A stretch of DNA of 64,000 nucleotides from Amaranthus tricolor (Eukaryota > Streptophyta > Magnoliopsida > Caryophyllales > Amaranthaceae): NCBI RefSeq assembly GCF_026212465.1, contig NC_080053.1, positions 11,678,781-11,742,780 of the forward strand, in the 5' to 3' direction. The number at the start of each line of letters is the position of its first letter. Within the stretch, counting starts at the first letter, position 1. Below the pieces are notes generated by a model. The model worked only from the letters and a program-made list of their open reading frames with translations. It was not told the DNA's origin and made no database searches. Below, one piece after another: positions 49,758 to 62,420 of the stretch. The translations under genes were made by a program, and so were the position numbers.

Positions 49758-52700
49758 ACGAAGACGGATTATCCATAGAAGGAAGATAAGGTGGATGATG
49801 ATCATGATCATTTGAAGATGAAACGACGTAGTTTTGAATATTATTTGTAGATAATGCAGAAACAGAATTAGTAGTTGGAATAATTTCATGATTATTATTA
49901 TTACTATTATTATTATTATTATTGTTGTTATCAGAAGAGTAGCTTAAGCTGATTTCATGTCTTGAATTACTGCTACTTTCAGCTTGCTTTAGATGCTTCT
50001 GAATCCTTGTTCTCCAATAATTCTTTATTTCATTGTCTGTTCTTCCTGGTAAATGCTTTGCAATCTTTGACCACCTATATATACATAATTTCATTCTCCT
50101 TTTATCAATTTCATGTTGTTGATTAGCAAAAACACTAAAAAGATAAATAAGAGTATACAAATTATCGTATGCTGAGATGGTGATTTGACTAAGAGATACG
50201 TCTTATAAATATTTTGAGAATATAAACTTTTTATTTGAGATCGTGTCACTGAGAAATGGTTTCTCACAAGAATAGCTCATAAAAAGTTAAACCATCAATT
50301 CTTAATACCGTATAGCTAGTTAGATCCGTTAAACAAGGCCACATCACATCGATCGTATTGTAAAGGTTCTCCGCGTTGTAAAGTTGTAAAAAAATGTGTT
50401 TTAGGCCATATCAGCGGTTATCTTATGGTTTTGATCGACGTTTAAGGGTTGCGATAACCGCATCACTCTCGTTACAGCTTTACCGTTCCGTTACCGCAAT
50501 TTACCGCATTTTTACGCTAAATCTTGTCAGTTTTTTATTCGATTTGAAATTAACTCAAAATCTAACAGTTCTGATGGGTACCATTGATCGAAAACTTGAT
50601 ATGTAATTCAAAGATAACCTGATACGAAAAAAATAGGCAAAACCCAACAATAACTTGAACCAAACCGTTTTGATTCAATTTTCCAACTTTGTCAAATATT
50701 TTAATTTTACATCATAATTTTTTATCGAAAATTCACTACACGTTTAACCATTTTTTGTATTTATTGAAGTCTTAAAAGCGGCAAATTGAATCTTTTCAAA
50801 TGTGATTTTTTAAAAAAAAAGTTTTTTCATTTATAAATATAATTATAATTAAAATGTTTTTTGAAAATCTTTGACCTATTGAGTCTATCCAATCGATCGA
50901 AATTGACAATAAACTAACCTAAAATCTCGATCTATAGTTGTCTCAATCTAAATCCTTTTTGCTCGGCCATTTTGATAATTGGTTAAACGAGTTCAGGTCG
51001 AGTTTTTTCGATCAGATTAAATTTAAGTTGGGTTTTATCCGGCTGAGTTGGATTGAATTTCAGTCATCCTAAAATGTGAGATTTTTTTAATACTTTTTTT
51101 ATCCTTTAAAATAAAGTTATACTCCCTCCGAACTAATTTAATTGTCCCATTTTTTTATTTGGCAAAGTCTTTTTAGTTGTCCCATTTCTATTTTTGTCAA
51201 TCTTTTTTTACCTAAATATCCTTAGTTCACACAAGTAATTACGAATATACCCTCATAAACCTTACTTACCCAACTACCTTCCACTACTTACCTTCCACTA
51301 CTTACCCTTTTTAATAGACCCCACACCATCCTTAATAACCGTGCCTAAGCAAATGGAACATCTAAATTAGTTCGGAGTATAACTTTTTTGTTTTTATAGA
51401 ATTTATTTTACAAAAAAACCAACATACTCATTTTGAGACTACCATAAAAAAATTACCAACTCAAATGCAAAAATTGACTAAAAGCATATATAGTGGGTCG
51501 AAAGTTGACAAGTTTTAACACGAGTCAAAACGATCGATTTCAGACAATAGTTGAATATGGAGAAGTTTTTTTGGGTATTTTTCAAATCAATTCACATTTG
51601 AATTATAGCCATAATTTTTTTATTTTGGTACACTAATTTTCAATTAAATTTCTGATTAATTTTAAGACTGAATCAAAATTTCACCTGTATGAAGTGGTTT
51701 TAAAAAGTTTGAATTTTATCTTATACATGCCCATTTATGAGATTCTAATGGCATGAAGCATTGAGAACAATGTAATGTAATTGTTACATCAAAATGATGT
51801 ACATAAGTTTCTTTAGGTTTTCATTTTGGGTTCTTTCCGAATGTCATTTACTTCTGAAAATATTTCCATAAAAAAAAATTCGTTTTTGATTAGGAAAAAT
51901 TTGGAGTTAGTTTTGAAAATTCTTTTCGCTTTTTTTATAAGTGGTGAGAAGAAAATCTGAAAAGTAAACAGCAAAATCATCCATTATTTTGGCTTTTTTT
52001 ATTTAATATTTTTACATCACTTATTTTTAATTTAATATTTAGATGATCTACTACGACTTAATTCTATAAGCTATCCAATTATTAAGAGATCAAAAAATTT
52101 AGTACTCTTATATAGAAGTACTATCTACACCTATACAAGATATCAATACACTGTTCATCTCAATTTGAAACTTTTTTTTTTTTTTTTTTTTTTTGATGTT
52201 TTTCTTGTTTTACATGGTATTTCTATTTAGATATAGACTCTATCAATCTCCTTTAATCTCATCTAAATATTTCAACTATCTTATAATATTATCCAAACAT
52301 AATTAAAATTTCTCCCATCAATTATTCCAAAAAAAAATTATCTTTGTATAAAAGTCACCTATGCAAAATGAGGGTAGAAAAGCTATAGTTGAATTATAAA
52401 TCTCTAAACGATTTATAGTTTAATTAGTTTGATAGGAAAACTTGGTTATGAAGCTATCTGCATGGATGGCTATGAGCAGCCCTATCGCTAATATAATGTA
52501 GTAGCTGACTTTTCGGTGTTAACTACTACTCGTCCTCTTTGAGTTGCATCAAAGAGGAATTGGTGAATTTTTAAGAACGTGGTAATAAATAAAAAGAGAG
52601 AATAAATTGTGCGGATGAAATTAAAAGATAGTAAAAAATGTATGGATAAGATTAAAAGAAAATTTTGGCCATTGTCTAAAAATAAAAATAATGCAAATTA

Positions 52701-55700
52701 ACTAGGATTGATCAAAATAGAAAATAATGCAAATTCAATGGAACGGAGGGAGTAATGCTTGTGGGACTTGTACTTGTGCATCTATAGTTGTTAAGCATAT
52801 AGACTTGCCTTCTACATAAAATAGTACTAATAATATAAAAATTGTATAAATTCATTATTATTCACCAACTATCTTTTAAAAGTATATTTAAATATTTATC
52901 AACTGATTATCAATTATCATCTCACGCAGGTAAACTACCCAGTAAGTAAATATAGCTAAGTTCGACATAGCCATGCAATTAACAATTTGATTTTATTAGT
53001 TTCAAATTTATTGTCTAGACAAATTAAGGCTCCAATTAAAATCTTCTTAATTCTTGAATAATATAAAATATAATATAAAAAAATATTAATTGTGAGTTGT
53101 TTAAACACATACATAGAGACCTGAGTGTTATGGTCATGAAAGTTAGTATTGGAGTGATTCTAAGTATATTTTCAAAACTTTCCTTGACACAACAATAATT
53201 ATACTTGTTCCATTTTTGATGTTGGTGATGTAAATTGAAGAATATTGGGAAAATGAAACTAATAAATTTTTGTGTTGTTGCATTAGACGAAAAGTAAACC
53301 TTGTATTTGTAGGAGTTTGTAACAAAGTGGAATATAACTTTTGCTCTTATTACATCCTTTATTTATGGCCAATATAAAGAAATGAGCTAAAGGTACCAAG
53401 TTCAATTGGAAGGCTACAAACTAGTTCTTGCCCAAAAGAATCATGAGAAAATGCATCATATGATCATCATCATATCCAAAATATTCCGCTTATAAAAGTT
53501 ATAATCTGATTTTGAAAAAGATAAAAAAAGGGCATATTATAACTTTATCAAAAGAGATTGCGATAAAAAACCAATTATTAAATTAGGTGCATAGATAGAC
53601 GTAAAGAGAAGGGTTTAATTTCAATCTATTCTAATAAGACCGTCTCATTTGCCTTTAGCATTCTATGTATTCACTAATTATATTTTTCTCTTTTGTTATG
53701 GTAATAAAGCTGCGATGAAATCACTACATTTTAATTTCCTCCCTTATGTTAGAATATGTTTAGAAAAAGTTATTAATTTTATTATCGTTGCATATTAGGG
53801 GGTGTGACAACTATTTTTTTTATGGTATTTTTTGTTGTCTTTTAGCATTTGGCTATTTGATTGATTGTGTTTGGTAAATGATTTTTAAGCTAGTCAAAAA
53901 GATGGCTTTACTTCATTATTGACTTTTGTCTTTTTACCCACTTTTCTATTTCACAACTAATATTAAATAATTAATTTTTACCAAATACTTTCATTACTGG
54001 CTTAAATAATTGGTTTATGATCAATTAGTATTTTTAGCTGGTCAAATCAGCTAATAACTATAACCAACTATTATTCGTCAAACTTACCCAAAAAATAAAA
54101 TAATAAATTCTCCTTTTGATTATCAAACTCCTCTTGGTGAAACTAGGCTAAAGTGGCTTGAATTCTCTACCCTTAATTAATTATATCTTCTCAAAAAAAA
54201 TTTTAAAAAAATTAAAAAAATGGAGAGCCACATAAAAAGTCATAAACGTGTTGGATAAAATAATCTCCACATGTTACATGTTACATGTATAACACATGCA
54301 TGTGATTATCCCTTAATGGAAAAACATCACATGTTACACGTTCATCTTATCAACTTGATTTATGCTCTAAAATATGCTTACTATGATATACTCAAAACAT
54401 ATATAGTTCAAAATTCACCATTTACTTTATGTTAAATTTTGTATTTAATTATACATATGATGTCCAAAGTATACTTAAAATAATTTATTAGCAATTTAAT
54501 ATGTGATGTAAAAGTATACAAATAAAGCCCAAACAAGGTAGCCTCATTAGTATGCAACCAAACCAACACGTTGTAATTAATGTCAATCTTTTTTTTCTTA
54601 AATATTTCATATAGTCATATTAGTAGCCAGTAAAACAATTAAAATATTAATAAATAAAATTATTATATAGACAAATACGTATTTAGTTATATGAGAATAT
54701 TAGGATGAATACGAAGAATTTTCAATAAATTTATCTTTATGCTAAACAATAAATAAGACGATCTTTATATTCTATCAATTTATGAGAATTATTAACGAGA
54801 AAGTAAACTTAGTCCATAAATAGGTTACTTTGTGGCCAGAACTTACCAAAAGTATAGAAGCTTTTATTAAAAGGATACACGAGGGGACGAATCTAGAAAA
54901 CTACTATAGCATGGGTGGACCTTTGCATGTGTACTTAACCAGCAAGTACTCTAACTAAATGTCGATAATTTGTAATATTAGCAAATCATTTCTATTTGAA
55001 AGAATTTCATAGAGTGGGGCTTTTTTATTTTAATTTATCTTTTTTGTCTTTTTTCGGTGTCGTTTCTGACAATTTTTTGGCCCTAAGCGAAAATAAAAAA
55101 AGGCCCTTATATAAGTAAGTTTTGGGTTTTTTTTCTCCAACTGTGTAGTTTAATAGTCATGCGCTTAACTGAAAAACTTAATGTTGCAAGTTCGATCCAT
55201 GCTAGAAGCCACTTATATATACAAATATTAATTTTTAATTATAAAGATTAACTCAATTTGATCCCCTTTATAAGCTGGCTCCTAGACATTTATAGCTCAA
55301 AACTACTCTTAATAACAACTCTATTTTTTGCGGTGATTTACAAATCAGGATAATATTTCAAAATAAATAACCGAATCATGACTTTGGTAAGCGCATATGG
55401 AGATTCTCCGACTAAATTAGAGCCGTGAAACTTATTGATGAATAAGAATCAGTTGTTTGAATCGTGAAAAGATTAAATAATTAGATGCAATAATTATATT
55501 TATGCATGGAATATAATTAGTAATCCATGAGTATACCTGTTACCCCATTTAGCATGCAGTTCCATGATCAATAACTCTTCATCCGGAGTTATATTACCTC
55601 TACGAACATCTGGCCTTAGATAATTTAGCCATCGAAGTCGACAACTTTTTCCCGTACGTTTTAGGCCTAACATCAAAATCAACAAAATTATAATAAGAAT

Positions 55701-56356
55701 GATAATTATAAGTTTGCTTAGGGATTAAAGATTTTTTTTATATTTTTATAATAAAAATTTAATTTTTATCGCCTTCCGTATAAATCATTATATATCCTTA
55801 TGATCTCATTCTATTTACTTGTAGAAAATTATCCTTATCACATAAACCAAAAAATATAAAAGTAATAACAACTTTATTTTAGTTATATCTAATACCATTA
55901 AAATAAGAATAATTTACGAATTATAGTCTTAATGTTAAGCATTTTTGCAAATTACAGCTTTAATGTTTAATTTTTGCGAATTACTGCCACCAAAGTATTA
56001 AAGTTTTATAGGTTCAGGCCAAAACACGTAATTTCGACCATTTTAGTGGTCAGAATTTAAGGTTAAGTAGTCGAAGTTCTGTATTTTTAGCCTGAAGCTA
56101 TAAAATTTGATATTTTAGTGGTTGTAATTTGCAAAAACTAAATATTGAGATTGTAATTCGAAAAAACGCTAAACTATAAGATTGTAATTCGTTAAAATAA
56201 TGAAGAAATTGTACCTGCTGATCTAGCTAGGGAGTTCCAAACACCTTCACCATGATTAGCAATATAGTTGATTAGAATATAGTCTTCTTCCATAGTCCAA
56301 GGACCTTTTCTTACTTCATTATCTAGAGGTGAAACTTGGCTTGCCTTTTTATCCAT
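49597..56356 (-). CDS. R2R3-MYB transcription factor, subgroup 19 (MYB21/MYB24/MYB57-like)
   Basis: Three exons on the minus strand: 56356-56215, 55666-55537 and 50074-49597; 750 nt, 249 aa. R2 has Trp20, Trp40 and Trp60 ([23 protein letters not shown]); R3 has the usual Ile73 in place of the first Trp, then Trp92 and Trp111 ([38 protein letters not shown]). This MYB domain is that of the MYB21/24/57/305 group, nuclear activators of jasmonate- and gibberellin-dependent stamen and petal maturation. The C-terminal [17 protein letters not shown] corresponds to the group's (NYW.MDD(I/L)WSMQLLN) activation motif. The linker carries Asn runs and an 11-His run encoded by AAT and CAT repeats. Introns lie at the two standard R2R3 positions; intron 2 is 5.46 kb. 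Subgroup 20 is the alternative. Confidence 0.9.
51121..51382. mobile_element. Stowaway-type MITE in intron 2 of the MYB21-like gene
   Basis: Left end ACTCCCTCCGAACTAATTTA and right end TAAATTAGTTCGGAGTAT are inverted repeats, with TA at both borders. The TCCCATTT and CTTCCACTACTTACC blocks inside are short tandem duplicates. Confidence 0.75.
55138..55216 (+). repeat. tRNA-like (SINE head or tRNA pseudogene) fragment
   Basis: Contains TGTGTAGTTTAATAGTCATG, similar to a Pol III A box region, and 40 bases on GCAAGTTCGATCC, close to the B box consensus GGTTCGANTCC. The T-arm can nearly pair, but acceptor and anticodon arms do not fold cleanly. Probably a SINE head or a dead tRNA. Confidence 0.35.
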
Positions 56357-56429
56357 GCTTTGGGTTGGAACTTATTGTACAACCTTTCATGTGTCCAAGC
56401 CAAGAGACCCCATCATGCACTTATCCCCA

Positions 56430-56439
56430 CTATTTATAG
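56430..56439 (-). promoter_or_regulatory. TATA box of the MYB21-like gene
   Basis: On the minus strand the sequence reads CTATAAATAG, 73 bases before the start codon. This matches the plant TATA consensus and gives a leader of about 45 nt. Confidence 0.7.
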
Positions 56440-58227
56440 ATCCCTAAACCCCTCTCTCTATGCTAACTATTTGTCTTTTCTATTTTTTTATACAAATTTT
56501 CAAATAAGACGGTATTACGTTTAAACCATTTTCATTGGGCTAACACAATGTATATCTAATATTTTAAAGTGATTATTTATATTTTTAAAGTACTTATTTT
56601 TTATAGTTAAAGTGATCACTTGAAAAAATAAACTAATTATATGAACTGGTTTTAAGATCAAACGATCTGATTCAAATTTTTTTTTTATTTATTAAAAGAT
56701 AGGTTAAGAAAATGAGATAATTAGATCAGAAACAAACACATGACTTTATATAGAAAAGTGTAATTTCCTTGAAACAAGATTATCATTTTTATGTAGAGAA
56801 TAATGGTTTAACATACAGTGGTTAAAAATTATTTAATTGATTCCATTTTTCAACCTTATCTAGAATAAAAAAAATCTCATTTGTATACCCCTGTTTTCTT
56901 TTTCTTCTGCTTAATCATTATTCCATCTTATTTGATCACTATTATTATCTCATTTAATTTTTTTGATATAGTCATTGATCACTCTTAATTTTTATTTTAT
57001 TCTAATGTATAAGTTAAAATATAGTTAAGTGAGATATTATTTAATTTACCTTAATATAAATATATTTTAATATCAACTTTTTTATATTTTTTATTCACAA
57101 ATAGAGGTATTTAAGATCAAATACATATAATGACAAACATGCAAATTAAATATGATAATAATAGTGAACAAAAGGGAGTATGTTCCACCCACTTTGCTAC
57201 AATTATCATTTATAGTTATTCCATCGATTTTTCTGCATACTCCTCTTAATCAGCTCATGGGTCCGTTCCTTTGAACTATTTATTAATACTTATATTTTAT
57301 ATTCTAATTTTAATTTATAATTTAATTTATAGTTAAATAGAATTTTAATTAATTTATCTCAATGTAAATTTACAAATATACAAAACTAAATGAAACACTT
57401 ATAATAAATATAGAAATAATATTTATTTTTGTCTATAGTATAAACTTAGAATGTCTCTTTTTTCCAAAATCATTGTTCATCGACTCTAAAACTAAATATT
57501 TCTTTGGTTTACCTATTTTTATCTTATCCTTTAGCTAATTAATTAAGCACACCAAAATTGGTTTTGTTAAGAACTCAACAACATAGCAAAATCAGTTAAA
57601 AATAAAAAATTTTCTTTTGAATCTTTCCTAAAGCATCCGTCACGACAAAAAGGTACACTTACATTTTCCATATTTATTTTTCCAAAAAAATTAAATTTTT
57701 ACTTTTATTAAAAAGGATGATTTGATTGTTTACTCGGAGATAATATGACAAAAAATATGAAAGACAAAAGTTAAAGGTTGGGTTGTGTTCTACCATGTTG
57801 ATCAAATTTTGGGACAGTGAAAATTAATAGAAATAAAAATTATATTGGAATTTGTGACAAAAAATAAATAGAGGATATAAATGAGTGGTTAAAATAGAGG
57901 GACGATATAAGTTTACGGGTGAGATTAAAAAAAGAAAGTGAGACCAACATTAAAAAATAAATGATGTAAAACTAGTACAGACCGTCTCTCACAAAAATTT
58001 GTAAAATCAATATGTAGTGTAAAATAAGAGGGGCAAATGAAGTATATGTTATTTATTTATGTACAACACATTTTTACCATAATATATTTTATTATTTTTT
58101 ATTCATATATTATTAATAAACTATATTTAAGTGTTATTTACCTTTGAAATATATTATCATTGAAACAAACATAAAAAAAACCTTATTATTACTGAATGTT
58201 CTGTTACCTTTTGTATATTTATTATTT
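56440..58227. other. Promoter-side intergenic DNA of the MYB21-like gene
   Basis: AT-rich with no gene. A degenerate Stowaway-like stretch lies at about 57800-58000 (GAGTGGTTAAAATAGAGGGACGATATAAG...), similar to 2270-2330, and a GACCGTCTCTCACAAAAATTTGT motif piece lies at 57981. Confidence 0.5.
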
Positions 58228-58492
58228 ACAAATTCTTGCGAGAAACAGTCTCTTTAAGAGACCATCTCTAGTTGGCCGGCCCATTATATATTTTGTAAAA
58301 TATTGTAAGTAGGCATTAAGAATGATGTAAATAGACATTTAAAATATTAAAAGTAGGCATTAAGGATACAAAAAGTAAGCATTAAGGATAATATAAGTAG
58401 GCATTAAGAATACGGTAAGTAAACATCAATATTTAATGGATTGGGCTTGAGATACATTTCTCAAAAAAATGGTCTCTCAAGAGACTTGTTGT
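58228..58492. repeat. Palindromic MITE with an internal minisatellite
   Basis: Ends carry CTTGCGAGAAACAGTCTCTT at the left and AATGGTCTCTCAAGAGACTTG at the right, the same hairpin family as 36671-36815. Between them the unit AAGTAGGCATTAAGGAT(A/C) is repeated about five times with variants (58305-58425). Confidence 0.7.
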
Positions 58493-58642
58493 TTATTATT
58501 TCCTCTTGTTTTTATGTATCTTTTTAAGTTTAAGATAAAACTTCTAAGATTTATAGGGAGGAACGTGTTGGGGATCAGAAATCCCGTATACTCGAAATGC
58601 CTAAAATACCCCTGGTCAATAGATCAAGGATTAAAAGTACAA

Positions 58643-58694
58643 GTCAATATTGACCGTTGAAGTCAATACTACAATGGTCAAAGTCAATATTGAC
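58643..58694. repeat. Repeated GTCAATATTGAC palindromes
   Basis: GTCAATATTGAC occurs at 58643-58654 and 58683-58694, 40 bp apart, each followed by C to give TTGACC, with related GTCAATACT between them. Confidence 0.7.
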
Positions 58695-59680
58695 CATTAA
58701 AATACCCATGTGATTTTGACTTTTCAATATGGTAGACAAATATTTTTTAATTTGCATGGGGAGGAGCTTTCAACTTTTCCATTAGGTAGAAAAATGTTAA
58801 GTTTTTTATTTAAATTAAATACTCATTTTGATCAAATTTTCGAAAAAGTGCTTATAAAGGATGATAGGGGCGTTTGTTATGAAAAAAAGGCGTTATGATA
58901 AATAAAAATGAGGAAAAATTACAAAAAACCACCTAATTTATAGCACCTTTTGCAAAAAACTACCTAATTTAATTTTTTTTTGTAAATGACATAAACCTTT
59001 GCAAAAGACTACCAGTTGACTCAGTTAGTTGAATGTCAAGTGGGTCTTTGACTTTACACGTGATTTGCACGTGACTTCATTTTAAAACTCTGAAATGTTT
59101 TATTTCCTTTATTTTTCCTTTCCCTCCACTCTCATTTGATGATTGCTCTCACTGTTCATGGAAGACACCCATCAACACTCAATTAAAACTTCAATGCAAC
59201 ATTAATCATCTAATCCAATCAACTGGTAAGTTCTTTAATTGATATTTATTTTAATCTACTACCTATTTTCGAATTTCACTCATATATGATCTGATTCAGT
59301 GGTTTTTGCATGGTTTTATTTCATTAATCTACTCCCCAATCTCGATCCTCTGTTCTCTTCCTTTGATCTTTCTTTTTTTTCGTTTGAGATTTCAACGCAT
59401 TCCTCGTTGTTCTTTTGAATCAATTTGTTTTTTATGGGAAAAAAGAAGATTATCAAAGGAAAAAATGGTTGATTTCAAGTGGGTAACTAAGCAAGGATTA
59501 TTTCTCTTTTCAAAAACCTTTTTAAATTGAATGTATTTTCTAGGGTTTCTGATTGCATTTTGTTTGCTTGAATTTAATGTTTGTTGATTGTTGTATATGT
59601 GTTGTGATCTAATTTCTTTATGTGTTGTGCTGCAATTTCATAATTGTAGAAATTTTGCACATTATTATTCTACATACAAG

Positions 59681-60892
59681 ATGATGAAGCCAGTCAACAA
59701 TTGTTTATATTTTGGTGGGTTTTTTGTTACCAAAAACTGCAAAACTGAATACAGACATTTAAGCCTTAGCTTGCACCCAAATGTAGAAGAGGTTTGTTAT
59801 TTTGAAATGGCTTATTGGATTAGAAATGAGTTAGGCTATGTTGATGTTGGTAGAATTTGGTACAAGAGGTATGGCTAAACTATGTTTACAAGTAGGACAG
59901 AAATCAAGGATGACAAGAGCATCCCAAACTTCCTTCAAGAGCAAGGGGAAAACCAATAATTTCATTGATGGAATGGATTAATTCGGAGGTATGTAATACA
60001 GAGGAGTGCAGCTAAGAGGGAGGGGCTAAGTAAGTTTCAGGGGATTGTTATACCATCTGTGGTGAAAGTAATTGAAAACAATGAAAAGTCATGTCATGGT
60101 GTTAAGGTTATCCCTGTTGATGTTTTTGAGTTTGAGGTTGATGATGAGGAAGAGTCTTATGTTATGAACTTGACAAATAAAACTTGTCGTTGTAGTAGGT
60201 GGACCCTCATTGGAAACCCTTGCAAGCATGCCATTGCTTACATTGTGAGTAGGAAATTGGACTATACGGAGTTTTTTCATAAGGCTTACCATGTAAAGAC
60301 ATATGCCAAGACATACCGACCTAGGTTCCATGGAATGCCAAGCCATAAAATGTGGCCTACCTCCACAAACCCTAAGTCATTACCACCCACCTTTAGAAAA
60401 ATGCATGGTAGGCCTAATAAGAGGAAGAGGAGGTTGGAGGTTGATGAAGCTAAGGGTGGGACAAAACAGGGCTCTGTGGTGAGGGTGTATATGCAAAGGA
60501 GGTGTGGCAATTGTGGCACACTAGGACATAACAAAAAGAAGAGCAAAAACCCTCCTAAACCCCGTTCTACCATCGAGAAGTCAAAGGGAGGAGGCCTAAG
60601 ACGAGTTCAGTCTTCATCATCAACCACACCAAATCCAATTCTAACAACACCTACTCCAATAGCCCCTATTGCAACTACAAGCACAACTCCTCCTGCAATT
60701 CCAAGCTCAATAGCAATGGCACCAATGGTCACTGCTAGCTCTGTTACACCTGCAAACAATGCTGTCACCTCAGTTCAAACAATAGCTACACCACTGAATT
60801 CACCATCAAAGGGAGGTAGAAAGAAATTCTGTGCGTATAGATGCAAAAAGAAAGGAGCAACAAGTGCAGCCCCAAGGGTGATTTCAAACTAA
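59681..60892 (+). pseudogene. MULE transposase with the catalytic core deleted
   Basis: From 59681 the reading MMKPVNNCLYFGGFF...YRHLSLSLHPNVEEV...RNELGYVDVGRIWYKRYG is the PB1-like N-terminal domain found in many plant MULE transposases; it stops at 59876. The next long reading, 60059-60892, is the C-terminus only: KVIENNEKSCHGVKVI, a SWIM zinc finger (TCRCSRWTLIGNPCKHAIAYI, CxCx8CxH), and a zinc knuckle CGNCGTLGHNKKKSK whose last Cys is Ser. A Thr/Pro/Ala-rich tail follows. The DDE domain between them is gone. Confidence 0.85.
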
Positions 60893-61216
60893 GCATCTTC
60901 AAGTTCTCAAAATCAAAGTAGAAAAATGTAGTTATAATCTATGTAATGAAGAATTTGTGTATTAAGTTGTAGACATTTTGTGGAAGTACTAGGTTTGTCT
61001 ATGTTAAGTTATGCAAAAGTTGTTTTGTGAACAATGTGATTAGTTTCTCATGATAATATGCACTAGTCAGATTTACAACAATTGTTGATGTTAAATAATT
61101 AGCAATAAAATCAGCCTCTTCATTCATCATAATCATGTTTACAAAAGCTTTCAAACATCAATTACATTCCCTGATCACTAATACATAACACATATTCTTA
61201 CAAAATAGTTTGAAGG

Positions 61217-61648
61217 TCACATAAACTCCATTAGTACAATCAACATCAACAAAAAACCAAATAAAAACCCTAATACAAAGCTTGATATCTCTTTTCCATG
61301 CTTTCTCTCGTTCATCAATTTCTTCTTAATCCTTTTAAGTTCTGAAATTGCTTGTTCCTTCTCATGTTCCCATCAACAAACCCTTGAAGTCAATATCTAA
61401 ATTATGTTGATAAATGTCGCTTCTCCTTAACAAGTGTGTTTGTCACTTGTCTTTGCCTAATCAACCATTTCAGGTTCATCAATCCATTTGAACTTGTTGC
61501 ATCCCCTCCAATTGGTGTCAGGATCGAAAAATTTGCAAGTGTTGAACCGTATTCCAGGATTTTCCTTAGTTCACGAAATTCTCTGTGCAAAAGGAAATCC
61601 GCAAGCAAATCTGTCGACCTTTGATTTTTTGGTGGGATGAGAAGCCAT
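61217..61648 (-). pseudogene. Broken GRF-type zinc-finger gene with coiled coil and membrane segment, inside the MULE
   Basis: Minus strand from ATG at 61648: MASHPTKKSKVDRFACG, then a stop codon, then TKENPGIRFNTCKFF...WRGCNKFKWIDEPEM, which is the GRF finger pattern (C.CG...T..TS.NPGRRFY.C.......C.FF.W.D). Past two more stops and a frame change comes a charged helix EKEQAISELKRIKKKLMNER and a hydrophobic C-terminus SFVLGFLFGFLLMLIVLM ending at 61217-61219. GRF finger, coiled coil and C-terminal membrane helix is an arrangement seen in many plant proteins of unknown role. Whether it belongs to the MULE or was captured is unclear. Confidence 0.7.
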
Positions 61649-62099
61649 AATTTAATTAGGGGAATAACTAGGGTTCTTAGGGATTGAAAGGGAAAGGGGG
61701 AAGAATTAGGGTTCTTATGAATTTAAGGGGAAAGAGGAAAGAATTGGGGAAAATCGTGTTTTAAAATAGATGATAGCAATGCCTTAATTAAATCACGTGA
61801 GACACGTGCTGGTCAAAAAGAAATTTTAACGGTCAACTAACTGTTATCGTCCACTAGTAGTCTTTTGCAAACGTTTATGTCATTTAAGGTAGTTTTTTTT
61901 GCAAAAAACATTAGATTAGGTAGGTTTTTTTTGCAAAAGGTGCTATAGATTATGTAGTTTTTTGTAATTTTTCCTAAAAATAATGTAAATTTAACAAAAA
62001 TCTTAACCTTTTCATTACCAAGTGGAAAATTTAGAATAGTCCACTATGTAGAAAAGCCAAAAACTCAAGGTCGCCACGTGAAACTTCCCAATAAATTAA

Positions 62100-62420
62100 G
62101 AAGTGAGAAATTAGTGGATGGAACATCACAATTAGTGATAGTCACGACCCAGTTACCCGAAACTGAATCCCGAATCGTCAAATGATCTTTTCGAATCGAA
62201 ATCGGTCTAACCCAAAGTACATTAAGATTCCAAATTTTTTAGACTAAGCTGTGGAACCACTATCGGAATCCGGACTATAAACCCTTGAACCGTTTCACCC
62301 GCCCTACCTTGAACCGTTTACCCGCCCCATCGGACTAATACCCCGAACCATCGATTCCATGGAACAGCCCAACTTAGAAAGAGTCATTGGGATTCGAAAA
62401 TATAGCCATTGAGATTTTGG
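62100..62420. repeat. Degenerate CCG/GAACCG-rich repeat
   Basis: Contains ACCCGAAACTG, TTGAACCGTTT and CCCGAACCATCG motifs similar in style to the hAT-like MITEs at 45595-46240 and 46727-47662. A GGCTATAAATATA motif follows at 62420. No clear ends. Confidence 0.35.

Larger units (their letters stand above)
50075..55536 (-). other. Intron 2 of the MYB21-like gene (5.5 kb)
   Basis: Unusually long for this family. Holds a Stowaway MITE (51121-51382), a MITE-like stretch with ACCGC motifs (about 50400-50600), a degenerate Stowaway-like region ending AACGGAGGGAGTA near 52740-52755, and a tRNA-like stretch near 55138-55216. Open frames at 50394-50606 and 53143-53325 have no domain. Confidence 0.6.
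58911..61975 (+). mobile_element. Internally deleted Mutator-like element (3.07 kb) carrying two convergent broken genes
   Basis: Left end AGGAAAAATTACAAAAAACC and right end ...TTTTTTGTAATTTTTCCT are inverted repeats about 150 bp long, with shared blocks CACCTTTTGCAAAAA, TAAATGACATAAAC(C/G)TTTGCAAAAGACTA and CACGTG. Flanks AATAAAAATG and AAAAATAATG (8 of 10 alike) may be the target duplication. Inside are transposase N- and C-terminal parts on the plus strand and a GRF zinc-finger gene on the minus strand. Confidence 0.82.

Noticed and set aside
60089..60573. Minus-strand frames of 85 and 95 codons
   Set aside because: Antisense to the SWIM and zinc-knuckle region of the MULE transposase remnant.
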